A stretch of 64,000 bases of DNA from WTFY01 sp965205685 (GCA_965205685.1 OZ242174.1:372001-436000), one strand, 5' to 3'; shown: positions 7,172 to 15,432, numbered from the stretch's first letter. The notes: generated from the sequence alone by a model not told the origin. Numbers and translations are program-made.

Positions 7172-9070
7172 CTAGTCTTGATCTAGTACCTTGAGCAGGT
7201 CCCTGATGAGGGCAGCACGATCATCCAGCTTTAGCTGCCCTAGCAGTCCATAAGCTTCTAGAACAACCGCTATAGCATAAGATTTCGCATTATCGGTGGC
7301 AGGAGCCAGAGAATCCCGCCTTACTCCCACACCGCCCACATCAAATACAGGCTGGCTTTGGTCCTCTTTCTGTAGTGGAGGATCTGCATATTCGCCCTTC
7401 CTTTCTTCCCATATGTTGACTGCATGGCTTATCAGCTTATTGTCCGTCTCGTTTTTCTTTTCTTGGCGCTCTGCCTCCAGATTCTCTTTTGCAAGCCCCT
7501 TGTTTCTATTTATTAGCAGTCGCAGAGCCCTGTGAAGCCATTTTTGTATAAAGAGAAAGTGAGGGTGGCTATAGTTAAAGGACTCTCTATCAATGTTAAT
7601 TGCGCCGTCTAGGCCAGCGTGTACAAATATCTCTGCTGTTATCTGAGACAGCCTATTTTGTTCAGATATTTGGTAATTTAGAAAACTTCTATCAAATAAG
7701 CTGCCACTGGCGTTGTGAACCCGGATCAATGCCCCAGAGGTTTCCTTAGGAACTATTTGACTGTTCCAATATAAATAGGCTTCAAACGACAGCTGCCCCC
7801 CAGCACGCTCAAGCTCCTCTTTCTTAAACGCATTTTCCACCTTCCCCACCAACATCATAGGGGAAGGAACTCTCGATTCACGTCTCAGTTTTACTGGTAA
7901 ATCAACTGGCCTTCGCAATTCAACACCATCAATCAGTACCTGAAATGGGAGATTGCTGCATTCATCAACGGCATTGAGATGCAGCTTGTTCCGTAGAGAT
8001 TCGTCTTCCTTTAGTTTCAAAGGCAATACTTTCTTGTGACTTATTGGCGCAGTCAAAAAGATGATTCCCGATCTTCCTTCAAGATCGAAAGGATGGCGTG
8101 ACAGGTATTTAAGAGGAAGCGCCAGACTCAATTGCCAGATGAGTTTCAGGTAGTTGTCGAAATGCTCCAGATTTGCAGGAGCTCTTGAAAATTTCGAGGA
8201 TTCCGCAGCTGCATTAACTAAGGTGCTGAATTTTTTCAGGGGGTCATTTTCATCAACCCAAGGCAAATTAGCATCAATGCCACTCTTATAGCGGCCAGGC
8301 ACCTGGTTTGGTAAAGCCCCAATATAGTAGATTGGCGGTTCGCTAACAGGTTTTGAGTCTGGCCCATCTGTTTCAGATAGGTGCCATCGATGATGGCTTT
8401 GTAGTGACCTGCGGATTTCGGGACGAAGGGAGTATAAAACAACTGTCGTACCATGAGTGCCAATGTCATCACTTTTCACTTTTTCGCTGGTAATAGACAC
8501 GTCCCCCGCAATATATTCATCTTCTTTGCTGCTAGCTGCTTGGTATTCCTCGTCGTGGGTTTTTAATTTGATCGTTGCTGATATTCGATATTCACCACTA
8601 GCAGCCTTGGTTATGATTTGAAAATGCTGCGTAAGCTGGGCAACCGCAAACAAGCCTATCCCGATCTTTCCAATTAGTGGACGGCCCTTTGGGCTTTCGA
8701 AGACACTGCTTTCGGAGACAGTGTTGTACTTGGTGCCAATTTCTGTTCGCTTTGAGCTGCCGCCTATCGACTTCAAAATATACGCTAGACCTTCTGGAGT
8801 CATCCCATTCCCATTATCACGGACAATGATCTGTTCGAAATCCGGAGCTCCAGTTTCAACGATAACGCGCGTTGCATCCGCGTCGTATGCATTTACAATC
8901 AACTCTCGAAATGCGGCCCAAGGTTCGCGATATATCCCATCAGTGACACGTGCAATAATTCTCTGACTTGTAGCAAGCTCGGTTTTAACTTCCTCACCCG
9001 TACCCACCTTGTCCATGACCTCTGCCGCGAGATGGAGGATAGATTCTGTATGCTCTGTTGTATTTGACAC
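7172..9070 (-). CDS. GHKL (HSP90/MutL-type) ATPase of a restriction-modification-linked family
   Basis: A 632-residue ATP-binding protein. The Bergerat fold is clear in the N-terminal third: N-box FRELIVNAYDADATRV, G1 box VRDNGNGMTPEG, a following GGSSKR, G2-type IGKIGIGLFAVAQL, and a later GTHGTTVVLYSL. MutL-like ATPases linked to restriction-modification genes, and proposed as relatives of eukaryotic MORC proteins, have this layout next to C5 methyltransferases and Vsr; BbrUII/HgiDII-type enzymes are similar. The C-terminal half shows no nuclease motif I can name, so cutting may be done by the downstream protein or by an unrecognised domain. The start codon is GTG. Restriction is inferred from gene context. 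Confidence 0.85.
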   Translation of the reverse strand: MSNTTEHTESILHLAAEVMDKVGTGEEVKTELATSQRIIARVTDGIYREPWAAFRELIVNAYDADATRVIVETGAPDFEQIIVRDNGNGMTPEGLAYILKSIGGSSKRTEIGTKYNTVSESSVFESPKGRPLIGKIGIGLFAVAQLTQHFQIITKAASGEYRISATIKLKTHDEEYQAASSKEDEYIAGDVSITSEKVKSDDIGTHGTTVVLYSLRPEIRRSLQSHHRWHLSETDGPDSKPVSEPPIYYIGALPNQVPGRYKSGIDANLPWVDENDPLKKFSTLVNAAAESSKFSRAPANLEHFDNYLKLIWQLSLALPLKYLSRHPFDLEGRSGIIFLTAPISHKKVLPLKLKEDESLRNKLHLNAVDECSNLPFQVLIDGVELRRPVDLPVKLRRESRVPSPMMLVGKVENAFKKEELERAGGQLSFEAYLYWNSQIVPKETSGALIRVHNASGSLFDRSFLNYQISEQNRLSQITAEIFVHAGLDGAINIDRESFNYSHPHFLFIQKWLHRALRLLINRNKGLAKENLEAERQEKKNETDNKLISHAVNIWEERKGEYADPPLQKEDQSQPVFDVGGVGVRRDSLAPATDNAKSYAIAVVLEAYGLLGQLKLDDRAALIRDLLKVLDQD

Positions 9071-9262
9071 GACGATTTATATTTCCCTAGCGTGCAAAAA
9101 GGTAATGCAAGCTTTAAATTTCACATAAGGGCCGTAAGCTTGGCCTTGGTCACCATGTGGTTTAAGCTTGAGCAGGGTTACATTTTAACAAACTGCTGTC
9201 CAGCGCTCTGTCCTTGGTTAGAAAATGTATGCTTGAGAGGCCAGACTTTAATACCAATAAAG

Positions 9263-9754
9263 GTGTTCCTATCTCTGATTGTTATTATTCAAATTTACCC
9301 GCTGACAATTACGGAGGCCTCAAATCATTTAACGGAGCTGAAGCTATCAGCTTCTGAATTAGAAGAATGGAGGGACTCTCTTGGTCGGGGGGAGGTAAGT
9401 GTCAGCCAAGCAGTTTCTGGGGATTCAATTTGGATAAGGAAACCCGATTACACATCCAAAATTGTGATGCTCGCAAGGATTGTGGCTCCTGCATTAGACA
9501 ATATTTGCAGTGGTGGCGAGGAGTCTGCGGCAGCAAATTCGGTCAGCGACCTACTTGAACTAATTCTAGATTCTTACAGGTTCAGGGGAGTTGTAATCGT
9601 ATCTGACCTAAGTGTTAGGGAGGACGGAGAAGTCATTGTTGAAGTAGAGGCGGTTATAGATGAAAAGACTGTCAATATATCTGACCTAATGCTCAAGACA
9701 GGACATGTTAGACCATGGACAGGTAAACGAGAGAGTTGGTGTAGTGATGGCTAA
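9263..9754 (+). CDS. Exported staphylococcal-nuclease-like protein lacking catalytic residues
   Basis: The C-terminal 110 residues follow the thermonuclease (SNase) pattern: SGDSIWIR where SNases have the DGDT strand, then VMLARIVAPALD where they have VRLxGIDAPE, and the closing motif VNISDLMLKTGHVRPW followed by KRESWC. The arginine of the second motif and its Asp and Glu are replaced (M, V and A), so nuclease activity is unlikely. An in-frame GTG at 9263 gives a signal-peptide-like start (FLSLIVIIQIYPLTITEA); the frame stays open upstream to 9092, so the start is uncertain. The gene is divergent from the GHKL ATPase gene. The fold assignment is by eye and should be treated as probable. Confidence 0.55.
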   Translation: MFLSLIVIIQIYPLTITEASNHLTELKLSASELEEWRDSLGRGEVSVSQAVSGDSIWIRKPDYTSKIVMLARIVAPALDNICSGGEESAAANSVSDLLELILDSYRFRGVVIVSDLSVREDGEVIVEVEAVIDEKTVNISDLMLKTGHVRPWTGKRESWCSDG

Positions 9755-9964
9755 TTCGGGTGATGCAACTGCAGTCATTTTAAAAGTATCAAAATAATGA
9801 AGTTGTGACCCTTTTCGGAACACTCACAGTACACTTGTCACTTTTCTCTACCTATACCGAACTGACCTAACACAACAATCACTAATTTCGTCAAATGACA
9901 ATTGCTTTTGTACAATCAGTGGGTTATTCAATTTACTGGCTCTCATAATCCTTGAAGGAGAACC

Positions 9965-10555
9965 TTGAAATATATTGCAAGAATATTTGGAGGAATTCCT
10001 TATACCATTAGAATCTTCCCATGCTTGAAGCTCGAAAAGATAAACAGGTACCGGATTACAACAAATAGTCCTATGGTTCAAGTGGAACTTAGAAGCTTGG
10101 ACCGGATATCCAGATTGGATTTGCAACTAGTTAAGCCCCGGATCCAATATCAAGGACCATGGAAAGGAAAGAGGGATTCTGAAGTATCTTTATCCTGGTC
10201 ATGGGCTGAAGGATGGTGGATAGAGGGCGCACAAACAGGACGGAGGACTCGACCCATGCCAAGATTAGTGGGGGCATTGCTGTGCGGTGTACTAATCTGG
10301 ATTTACCCAGAACTTTTTGAATTAGCACTCAATCACGCTGAAAAAACCAAAAACTACAATTTTGCATATCTGATCTTGATTGGTGTAACGGCGATCTTGA
10401 GTGCATTGATTGCTTTTTATATGTGGCTTGGTTTTAAGAGTGGGCCATCAGGTCTTGAGCATGCCCTACGTCAGTTCTCAAATGTATTTGGCAATAAAGA
10501 TGAAACTAACGGTGAGACCAATTCTACAGATACAAAGGATAAATCAGACAAGTAA
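9965..10555 (+). CDS. Unknown protein with two C-terminal membrane segments
   Basis: A 196-residue protein with a TTG start placed six bases after a strong AAGGAG ribosome site. The N-terminal 100 residues are basic and soluble. Two hydrophobic segments follow (LVGALLCGVLIWIYPELFEL and NFAYLILIGVTAILSALIAF), separated by a short polar loop, and a hydrophilic tail rich in Asn, Thr and Lys ends the protein. I recognise no family. Position after the SNase-like gene and before a secreted protein gene on the same strand suggests a small operon of envelope proteins. Confidence 0.55.
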   Translation: MKYIARIFGGIPYTIRIFPCLKLEKINRYRITTNSPMVQVELRSLDRISRLDLQLVKPRIQYQGPWKGKRDSEVSLSWSWAEGWWIEGAQTGRRTRPMPRLVGALLCGVLIWIYPELFELALNHAEKTKNYNFAYLILIGVTAILSALIAFYMWLGFKSGPSGLEHALRQFSNVFGNKDETNGETNSTDTKDKSDK

Positions 10556-10625
10556 TGACATTTAGTGTTTTCAATCTTCTGTAAATAATGATTGGTTACA
10601 AGTGATCCGCCAAGGAAATCTCATC

Positions 10626-11030
10626 ATGATGCGAATATCATTATCTATCACAACGATCTGTCTATGGATTTGGTTAGTGGGCGTATCTGTTTATGCAGAT
10701 ACAGACGATGACAAGAAACGAGCCATTGAGACAGTTGCAACCTCTATAGGGATTAACAAGCTCAATATTAAAGCCTCCGATCTGAAGGCAATGAACAACC
10801 CTAAGGGAAATGGAGTATATGTATATGTACCCAAAACACGCTACAGGGGGGTTGAACGCTATGTTCTCTGGCTAGTGATTGATGGTAAGGCATATGCCCT
10901 GAATGGGCCTACAAAAATGACAACACCTGATCTCCCATGGCCTAGGGAAGCTCCCGAAAGTACTTGGGAGAAGACAGGCCTTAGTAAATATTCGGCCACA
11001 GGTGATATCGAGACTGTGTTTGGCAATTGA
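10626..11030 (+). CDS. Small secreted protein of unknown function
   Basis: About 134 residues. The ATG at 10626 has AAGGA nine bases upstream; the frame also opens at a GTG 24 bases earlier. Residues 1-25 form a signal peptide (LSITTICLWIWLVGVSVYA, then D). The mature part is about 110 residues and ends with a run of aromatic and Gly residues in beta-strand-like spacing (GVYVYVPKTRY, ERYVLWLVIDG). No family is recognised. It follows the two-membrane-segment protein by about 70 bases. Confidence 0.6.
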   Translation: MMRISLSITTICLWIWLVGVSVYADTDDDKKRAIETVATSIGINKLNIKASDLKAMNNPKGNGVYVYVPKTRYRGVERYVLWLVIDGKAYALNGPTKMTTPDLPWPREAPESTWEKTGLSKYSATGDIETVFGN

Positions 11031-11490
11031 ACCAGGTGATCTTCACAAGAAACCATTTGAAAGAAATGCTAAACATCCGGAATACAAACCGGGGTTTGTG
11101 AAAGTGTTGGGACAATTGTTTGCGACGCGAGTGATCGGAATCGCAGTTAGTTTACTCAGCGTTGGATCTCTGCAGATTCACATCTGGCTACTTGTGCATT
11201 CAAACTGAACACTAGAAATAAATTGTGTGGTCAGTTCAAATCTTATGTCATGTGTCGGCTTGACCTACTACGGTTATAGGTTAAGCTTATCTGGTAGAAC
11301 CGGCTACCAAAATCCCATGATCACGCTGTCGGGCCTGTAAGGCACTGTTCGCGGATTGGTCGTTACCTTCCGACCTCAGACACACCCTAGACCCACCATC
11401 TCAGTAGACCGCGAAGGTCCAGAACAGCCTTGTTTGCTTGCTTACGATTTCGCACTATAAGCTGGTCCTGAACAAAAGGAGCACGCGAAC
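11031..11490. other. Non-coding stretch in the AT-rich island
   Basis: I see no supported gene. A 68-codon frame overlapping the end of the preceding gene (11002-11208) has no ribosome site or family match. The sequence from 11209 to 11470 has stops in all frames. AAAGGAG just before 11491 is the ribosome site of the next gene. Confidence 0.5.
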
Positions 11491-12231
11491 ATGTTCTTGG
11501 CAATGTTTATCATCACTGTAGTATCGGCCGCGCTGTCGTTTATCTTTTTCATAGTCGGTCGCCGCAAGCCAACAAAGAGAGGGCAATGTATTTCATATGG
11601 CCTTGCTGGCATTCTGTTTATTTTGGCAATAGCCTCGGGAGGGCTGAGTTACTTGGCCAGTATCAAGACCGAGGAACGAGCATCTGAAACTATAGAACGA
11701 GTAGATAGTGCAGAGAAGCAGATAACCGAGATCAGAACGCCGAGGCGTATGGAGCCAGAAACCAAGCATATGTTAGCTGCAAGGCTGAAGCCGTATGCAG
11801 GGCAGAAGTTCGACATGAAAGTATTCAGAGATCAAGATTCCCTGGAACTAGCAACAGCTATCCAAACCATTTTGGAAGAAGCAGGCTGGGTATACACGAA
11901 TGTGTACCTAAAACATGCAGAACGACGTTACGCGGAAACAGACGATGGCGGTGTGTTCATAATTTCCAGCAAGGTAGAAACAAGTAGGGTCTACGAAGCC
12001 AGGATGGCTCTGCAGGACGCACTGATTGAAGCAAGTCTTTACGACGACTCGAGCGCTTTGGATCCCGTGGCTTGCGTCGAGAGTACCGGGCCCATCCAAA
12101 AAGGTACTAAAATCATGCCAATCCCCTGCTCGGAGTCGCCAATACAATTCATCGAACTTGACTTCACAATCCATGATGAAGTCATCCCTGAGGATACTCT
12201 GGTACTGCATGTTGGCAAGGAACGATTGTAG
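11491..12231 (+). CDS. Unknown membrane-anchored protein with a soluble C-terminal domain
   Basis: A 246-residue protein with an AAAGGAG ribosome site. Two hydrophobic helices (residues about 1-22 and 36-55) are separated by a basic loop (GRRKPTKRGQ), then a short coiled-coil-like linker (ERASETIERVDSAEKQI) leads to a soluble domain of about 170 residues. The soluble part begins with the pattern LKPYAGQKFDMKVF and continues LATAIQTILEEAGW, a motif seen in many uncharacterised two-helix membrane proteins. Function unknown. Confidence 0.65.
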   Translation: MFLAMFIITVVSAALSFIFFIVGRRKPTKRGQCISYGLAGILFILAIASGGLSYLASIKTEERASETIERVDSAEKQITEIRTPRRMEPETKHMLAARLKPYAGQKFDMKVFRDQDSLELATAIQTILEEAGWVYTNVYLKHAERRYAETDDGGVFIISSKVETSRVYEARMALQDALIEASLYDDSSALDPVACVESTGPIQKGTKIMPIPCSESPIQFIELDFTIHDEVIPEDTLVLHVGKERL

Positions 12232-12249
12232 TGTTCAGGCTGGAACAAC

Positions 12250-12396
12250 ATGGGAGACGACGTGGACACAGCAGAGAACATATCTGGAAATTTGCAAAGA
12301 CCGGAAAAACGCTGGCTGCTCCTCTCAGGATCTTTCGGAGAGGCTGGGGCAGACGTCCTCGTAATGTTTTCCGTACAGCCTATCCCGATGCCATAA
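12250..12396 (+). CDS. Possible small protein, 48 residues
   Basis: An ATG-started frame (MGDDVDTAENIS...) that continues PEKRWLLLSGSFGEAG and ends at TAA. An in-frame TAG lies just upstream, so it cannot extend. The amino-acid pattern looks coding, but the ribosome site is weak and no family is recognised. It could equally be the tail of a decayed gene. Confidence 0.25.
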   Translation: MGDDVDTAENISGNLQRPEKRWLLLSGSFGEAGADVLVMFSVQPIPMP

Positions 12397-12436
12397 AAAT
12401 CTGGGTTATTAAATCAGATTCTAGAAATTTGAACCC

Positions 12437-13128
12437 ATGCCCACATCTGTCAGCGACCTTGTCGAGAAGGCATTTGATCAAGCGATCTTGCAACATCAAG
12501 ACCTTTATAATTCTTGGATTGAGATCGCCTTTCAACTCAGCGGCAGGTCATTACCATTCTCCCTGCTTGGATCTACAGTTCATGATATCGGGGCACTGGA
12601 TCTCGTTCTGCGATGCATGGAAAACGACACGAAAGCGGTCATCGACCGCGCCAGAGAAAGCGGATCCAGGGTCGAATTTCCCATGGCACACCGGTATCAG
12701 GACATGCTTTCACGAATCTGGGTTTCTGAAACTATGAAGTGTTCAGGCTGCTGAAAAAAAGAAAACTCATCCAGGCGAACGACACATTTCATGAACTGGA
12801 AAACCACCTGAGACTGCTGAGAGTTCCATTTGACAAGCACGAGCTTGCCAAGGACTGGAAACTGAAAGAACACCCGAGTTCAATCAAAGAACAAGCCTTG
12901 ATACGAGAGACCTCTGTTTTGAGCATATTTAGCGACCCGTCCGGATATGATTTAAACAATCCAAGGAGAGCTTATAGTCTGAACTCAAGAAACTCCCCGC
13001 GTGGCTCGATCGAGTGGAAGGCGCTTGATCTCGATACCAGAGAAGCTTTGTAGCTGGAGCGGCTTTTCCTGTCGGAAAGAGTGCTGGACCTGTTTCAGAA
13101 CCACAAACTGATTTCAGACAATAGATGA
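12437..13128 (+). pseudogene. Unknown gene broken by a frameshift and a nonsense codon
   Basis: The first part (12437 to about 12735) reads MPTSVSDLVEKAFDQAILQ and continues HRYQDMLSRIWVSET. A one-base loss near 12735 then moves the reading to the frame of FRLLKKRKLIQANDTFHELE, which runs to a TAG at 13051-13053; beyond that the same frame continues ERLFLSERVLDLFQNHKL to TGA at 13126-13128. Joined, this gives about 229 residues, mostly helical and charged. The product family is unknown. Two separate lesions indicate a true pseudogene rather than one sequencing error. Confidence 0.65.
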
Positions 13129-13283
13129 CATCCTGCATCCACTGCGGGTACCAGCTTCCAGCCAGAATCTGCATTGCCCATGTAGCTTTCCGCAGAGATC
13201 CCTGGATATGAAGCCTTTTACGGATCGCAATCGAGGAACCCGCCTGATGGAAAGAATAAGAGGCTGGGGGCTAAAACACTTCC

Positions 13284-13319
13284 CCTAAAAAAACGAAAAG
13301 CCTCGGTATACACCAAGGC
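13284..13319 (-). terminator. Rho-independent terminator, minus strand
   Basis: The stem GCCTCGGT/ACCAAGGC (13300-13319, four-base loop, one mismatch) is followed, on the minus strand, by a T-rich run (TTTTCGTTTTTTTAGG). It terminates transcription coming from the right, directly after the small frame that ends at 13320. Confidence 0.75.
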
Positions 13320-13463
13320 CTAACGCCGACCGGGAATTCCCAATCCAGTCTCCATACTGAGGCAGTCACGGGGTTTGTCAAACAAATGATTTGGGAAACC
13401 ACATAACTTGACACCCTCAAACGCAAAATACCCAGTCCACGCTTGTCACTGGGCATCAGGCAT
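13320..13463 (-). pseudogene. Small minus-strand gene with an internal TGA, abutting a terminator
   Basis: Reading leftwards, ATG at 13463 is preceded by GGAG and begins MPDAQ, meets TGA as codon 6, then the same frame continues QAWTGYFAFEGVKLCGFPNH and ends at TAG touching the terminator. A 47-residue protein would result if codon 6 were sense. The exact fit of ribosome site, frame end and terminator suggests a real small gene now broken, but no family is recognised. Confidence 0.35.
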
Positions 13464-13554
13464 AGTTTTTCTCCGTTAACGGGTTGAGTTGTTGTTGCAC
13501 TTGGGAAGGTCCCCGTGCTTTTCAACATATTAGATTATCAATTCTCTTTCACGC

Positions 13555-13788
13555 TCACTTGGTGTTAACTCCAGAATGGCTGGTTAGTTTGTTGCGGACA
13601 GGCCTGCCTACAGCATCCAGCCTGTCATGAAGTTCAGCCCAGTATTCCCTTTGCGTGAGTTCTAGCTCAGACAATTCGGCCTCACCCGTTACCCAGGCCG
13701 ATGCAAGGCGTACGCGTCCGTACCGGATTTGAACAACCGTTAGCGCGTCGAATCTGATACTGACCACTGCCTGCAGGCCGTCATCCAA
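13555..13788 (-). CDS. Possible small protein upstream of the minus-strand terminator unit
   Basis: A 77-residue frame with a TTG start, containing ALTVVQIRYGRVRLASAWV and ELTQREYWAELHDRLDAVG. The composition looks coding-like and it lies on the strand that ends at the 13.3 kb terminator, but there is no clear ribosome site and I cannot name it. It may be a fragment. Confidence 0.25.
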   Translation of the reverse strand: MDDGLQAVVSIRFDALTVVQIRYGRVRLASAWVTGEAELSELELTQREYWAELHDRLDAVGRPVRNKLTSHSGVNTK

Positions 13789-13964
13789 GCAGCATCAGAC
13801 GGTGTTGGTTGCGTACTTTGGACTAGGCTGCCTGCAGCGGTCGCAGCCATGATGCCTGTCCAAGCCCATAACGCCTTAAACCTGGAACATTCCCCGGAAT
13901 TTGCAGTCAAAAGCATAGGTAAAACAGGCAGTTCTAAGCCTGTTCGGGGAGTGCCGGAACGAAG

Positions 13965-14003
13965 GTTTTACTCCCGATAGCTGTAATTATCAGGACCCAA
14001 CTT
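13965..14003 (-). repeat. Tyrosine-recombinase site 1 (inverted copy of site 2)
   Basis: Read on the minus strand, this 39-base segment matches 15342-15380 at 32 positions. The core is a left arm ending CCTGATA, an eight-base spacer ATTACAGC and a perfect right arm TATCGGGAGT. Two ten-base arms around an eight-base spacer is the layout of a tyrosine-recombinase crossover site. The right arm here (minus strand) is exact and the other arm has three changes. Confidence 0.7.
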
Positions 14004-14167
14004 GTCAAAGAAGGGATTTTCTCCAGGTCCGGCCTCCACCACTTTCCACCTGCATTCCTGACTGGATCGGCACATAACTTCCTGATTCCATGGAAGTTCA
14101 GTGAAGCCTGCCAGTCTGGGCTGATGTTCCCGGGCAGCTTCGGGTCCGGTGAAGCGCTGTACTTTTT

Positions 14168-14177
14168 ACTCCCGATA
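14168..14177 (+). repeat. Isolated recombinase half-site
   Basis: A third exact copy of the ten-base arm ACTCCCGATA, preceded by TTTT as at site 1, but without a second arm after the spacer. It lies between site 1 and the end of the recombinase gene and may be an accessory binding site or a decayed site. Confidence 0.45.
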
Positions 14178-14229
14178 ACATCGCGCAAAATCGACATCCG
14201 GGTCCTGCGGAGCCGGGCACGGCGGGGTC

Positions 14230-14296
14230 CTGGACCGGTCTGGGCCGGTCCATTCTTCCCGATCTCCCTTTCCTCAGGACGGCCCTGCCGGGCCGT
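14230..14296. repeat. Two strong hairpins downstream of the recombinase gene
   Basis: GGACCGG/CCGGTCC (14230-14249, six-base loop) and GGACGGCCC/GGGCCGTCC (14275-14296, four-base loop) are perfect GC-rich inverted repeats just after the stop codon of the recombinase gene. No T-run follows on either strand, so they are not classical terminators, though they could slow polymerase or act as structured DNA. Confidence 0.6.
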
Positions 14297-14320
14297 CCAT
14301 GCACGCATGATGCTTCCTGG

Positions 14321-15307
14321 TTATTTTCGGTGCTGCAGCTCGGCCAGCCGGGCCGCGCCGCTTCGTTTCGCCAGCAGCCGCTCCCCATAGCGGTACACCA
14401 TGGCGGTGCTCTTCCAGCGTCCCGCCTGCAGGATCGCCGGCAGCTCGATGCCGCAGGCGATCATGTCCTGGGTCGCCCCGACCCGGGCACTGTGTCCTGA
14501 AAGACCGTCCACGACGTCGTCTCCCAGATCCGCCGCTTTCGCCATGCCCTTGAAGATGCGCGGCACCTGGCTGTCGTCGAGACGGTTCCCGAGCTTGCCG
14601 TCCTTGCGCAGCGAACGGAACAGGCGGCCCTGCGTGATGCCGCTTCGCTGCAGCCATCCCTGCACCAGCTTCACGGTATCGGGAGCCAGGTACAGCACGG
14701 CCCCTTCCCCTGAAGGATCGGTCTTGCTGCGCTGCACCCGCAAGGTGCCCGAGCCGTCCACCTCCACCAGCAGGTCGGATACATCCAAAGCCACCAGTTC
14801 TGATCGCCTGAGCAGAGTGTCATAGGCCACCGCCAGCAGCGCACGGTTGCGGTCATCGATCAGCCGCGCCCCGCAGGCATTGAGCATGCGTTCCCGCAAT
14901 GGCCAGGTCAGGCCCTGCGCCTGCGCCTGGCGTCGGCCTTTCTTCCTATGCATGCGCTGCAGCGCAAGCTTCACCCCGGTGCGCTTCAGGGGACTCGCCA
15001 GCTGGGCGGCCTTGTGCAAGGTGGCGATGCTGAACACGTAGCGGCGCACCGTCGCGGGTGCCCGGACCTGGGCCATGGCATCGATGAAGGCCACCACGGT
15101 ATCCGTTCTGGCCGGCAAGGCACTTAATCCTCGTTGCCCACACCAGTCCGTGAAGATCCCGACGTCCGAGCGCACCGCGCGCTCGGTGTTGTCGCTGAAC
15201 GCCCCTTTAGCCTCCTTCAGGTACGCCGAAAGGCGCGCACCCAGCCCCGCATCGGGGGCGGGGCCCGCGGTGCGCGGCGCAGGGGGACTTGTGGCAGCGG
15301 GGTGCAT
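14321..15307 (-). CDS. Tyrosine-type site-specific recombinase (integrase)
   Basis: A 328-residue tyrosine recombinase. The N-terminal SAM-like core-binding domain covers about residues 20-115 (SAYLKEAKGAFSDNTERAV). The catalytic domain shows Arg I in YDTLLRRSELVAL, the lysine in RVQRSKTD, the box II motif GHSARVGATQDM, GRWKS and the nucleophile tyrosine in MVYRYGERLL. All key residues are present, so the enzyme is probably active. The gene is enclosed by two 39-base inverted sites, one only about 35 bases upstream of its start. No other phage or ICE integration gene is next to it; its immediate neighbour is the giant autotransporter gene, transcribed away from it. It may be a DNA invertase, a minimal mobile unit, or the integrase of an inserted cassette. 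Confidence 0.92.
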   Translation of the reverse strand: MHPAATSPPAPRTAGPAPDAGLGARLSAYLKEAKGAFSDNTERAVRSDVGIFTDWCGQRGLSALPARTDTVVAFIDAMAQVRAPATVRRYVFSIATLHKAAQLASPLKRTGVKLALQRMHRKKGRRQAQAQGLTWPLRERMLNACGARLIDDRNRALLAVAYDTLLRRSELVALDVSDLLVEVDGSGTLRVQRSKTDPSGEGAVLYLAPDTVKLVQGWLQRSGITQGRLFRSLRKDGKLGNRLDDSQVPRIFKGMAKAADLGDDVVDGLSGHSARVGATQDMIACGIELPAILQAGRWKSTAMVYRYGERLLAKRSGAARLAELQHRK

Positions 15308-15341
15308 GCATGGACCTCCTTATCACGGATTCAAGCCCTGG

Positions 15342-15380
15342 AAGTTGACTCCCGATATTTACAGTTATCGGGAGTTGAAC
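15342..15380 (+). repeat. Tyrosine-recombinase site 2, perfect ten-base arms
   Basis: ACTCCCGATA (15348-15357), spacer TTTACAGT (15358-15365), TATCGGGAGT (15366-15375): a perfect dyad in the spacing expected of a recombinase core site. The flanks AAGTTG and AAC are also shared with site 1. It lies between the divergent recombinase and autotransporter genes, so it could also serve as an operator. Confidence 0.7.
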
Positions 15381-15432
15381 GCATGTGAAGTGTCGGCGGG
15401 AACATACAACCGATGACAACTGGACGTCTTCT

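Noticed and set aside
11002..11208. 68-codon plus-strand frame after the small secreted-protein gene
   Set aside because: It overlaps the preceding gene, has no ribosome site and no recognisable sequence.
12231..12750. GTGTTCAGGCTG occurring at 12231 and 12738
   Set aside because: A 12-base direct repeat 507 bases apart is not enough to argue for a mobile element or deletion scar without further flanking identity.
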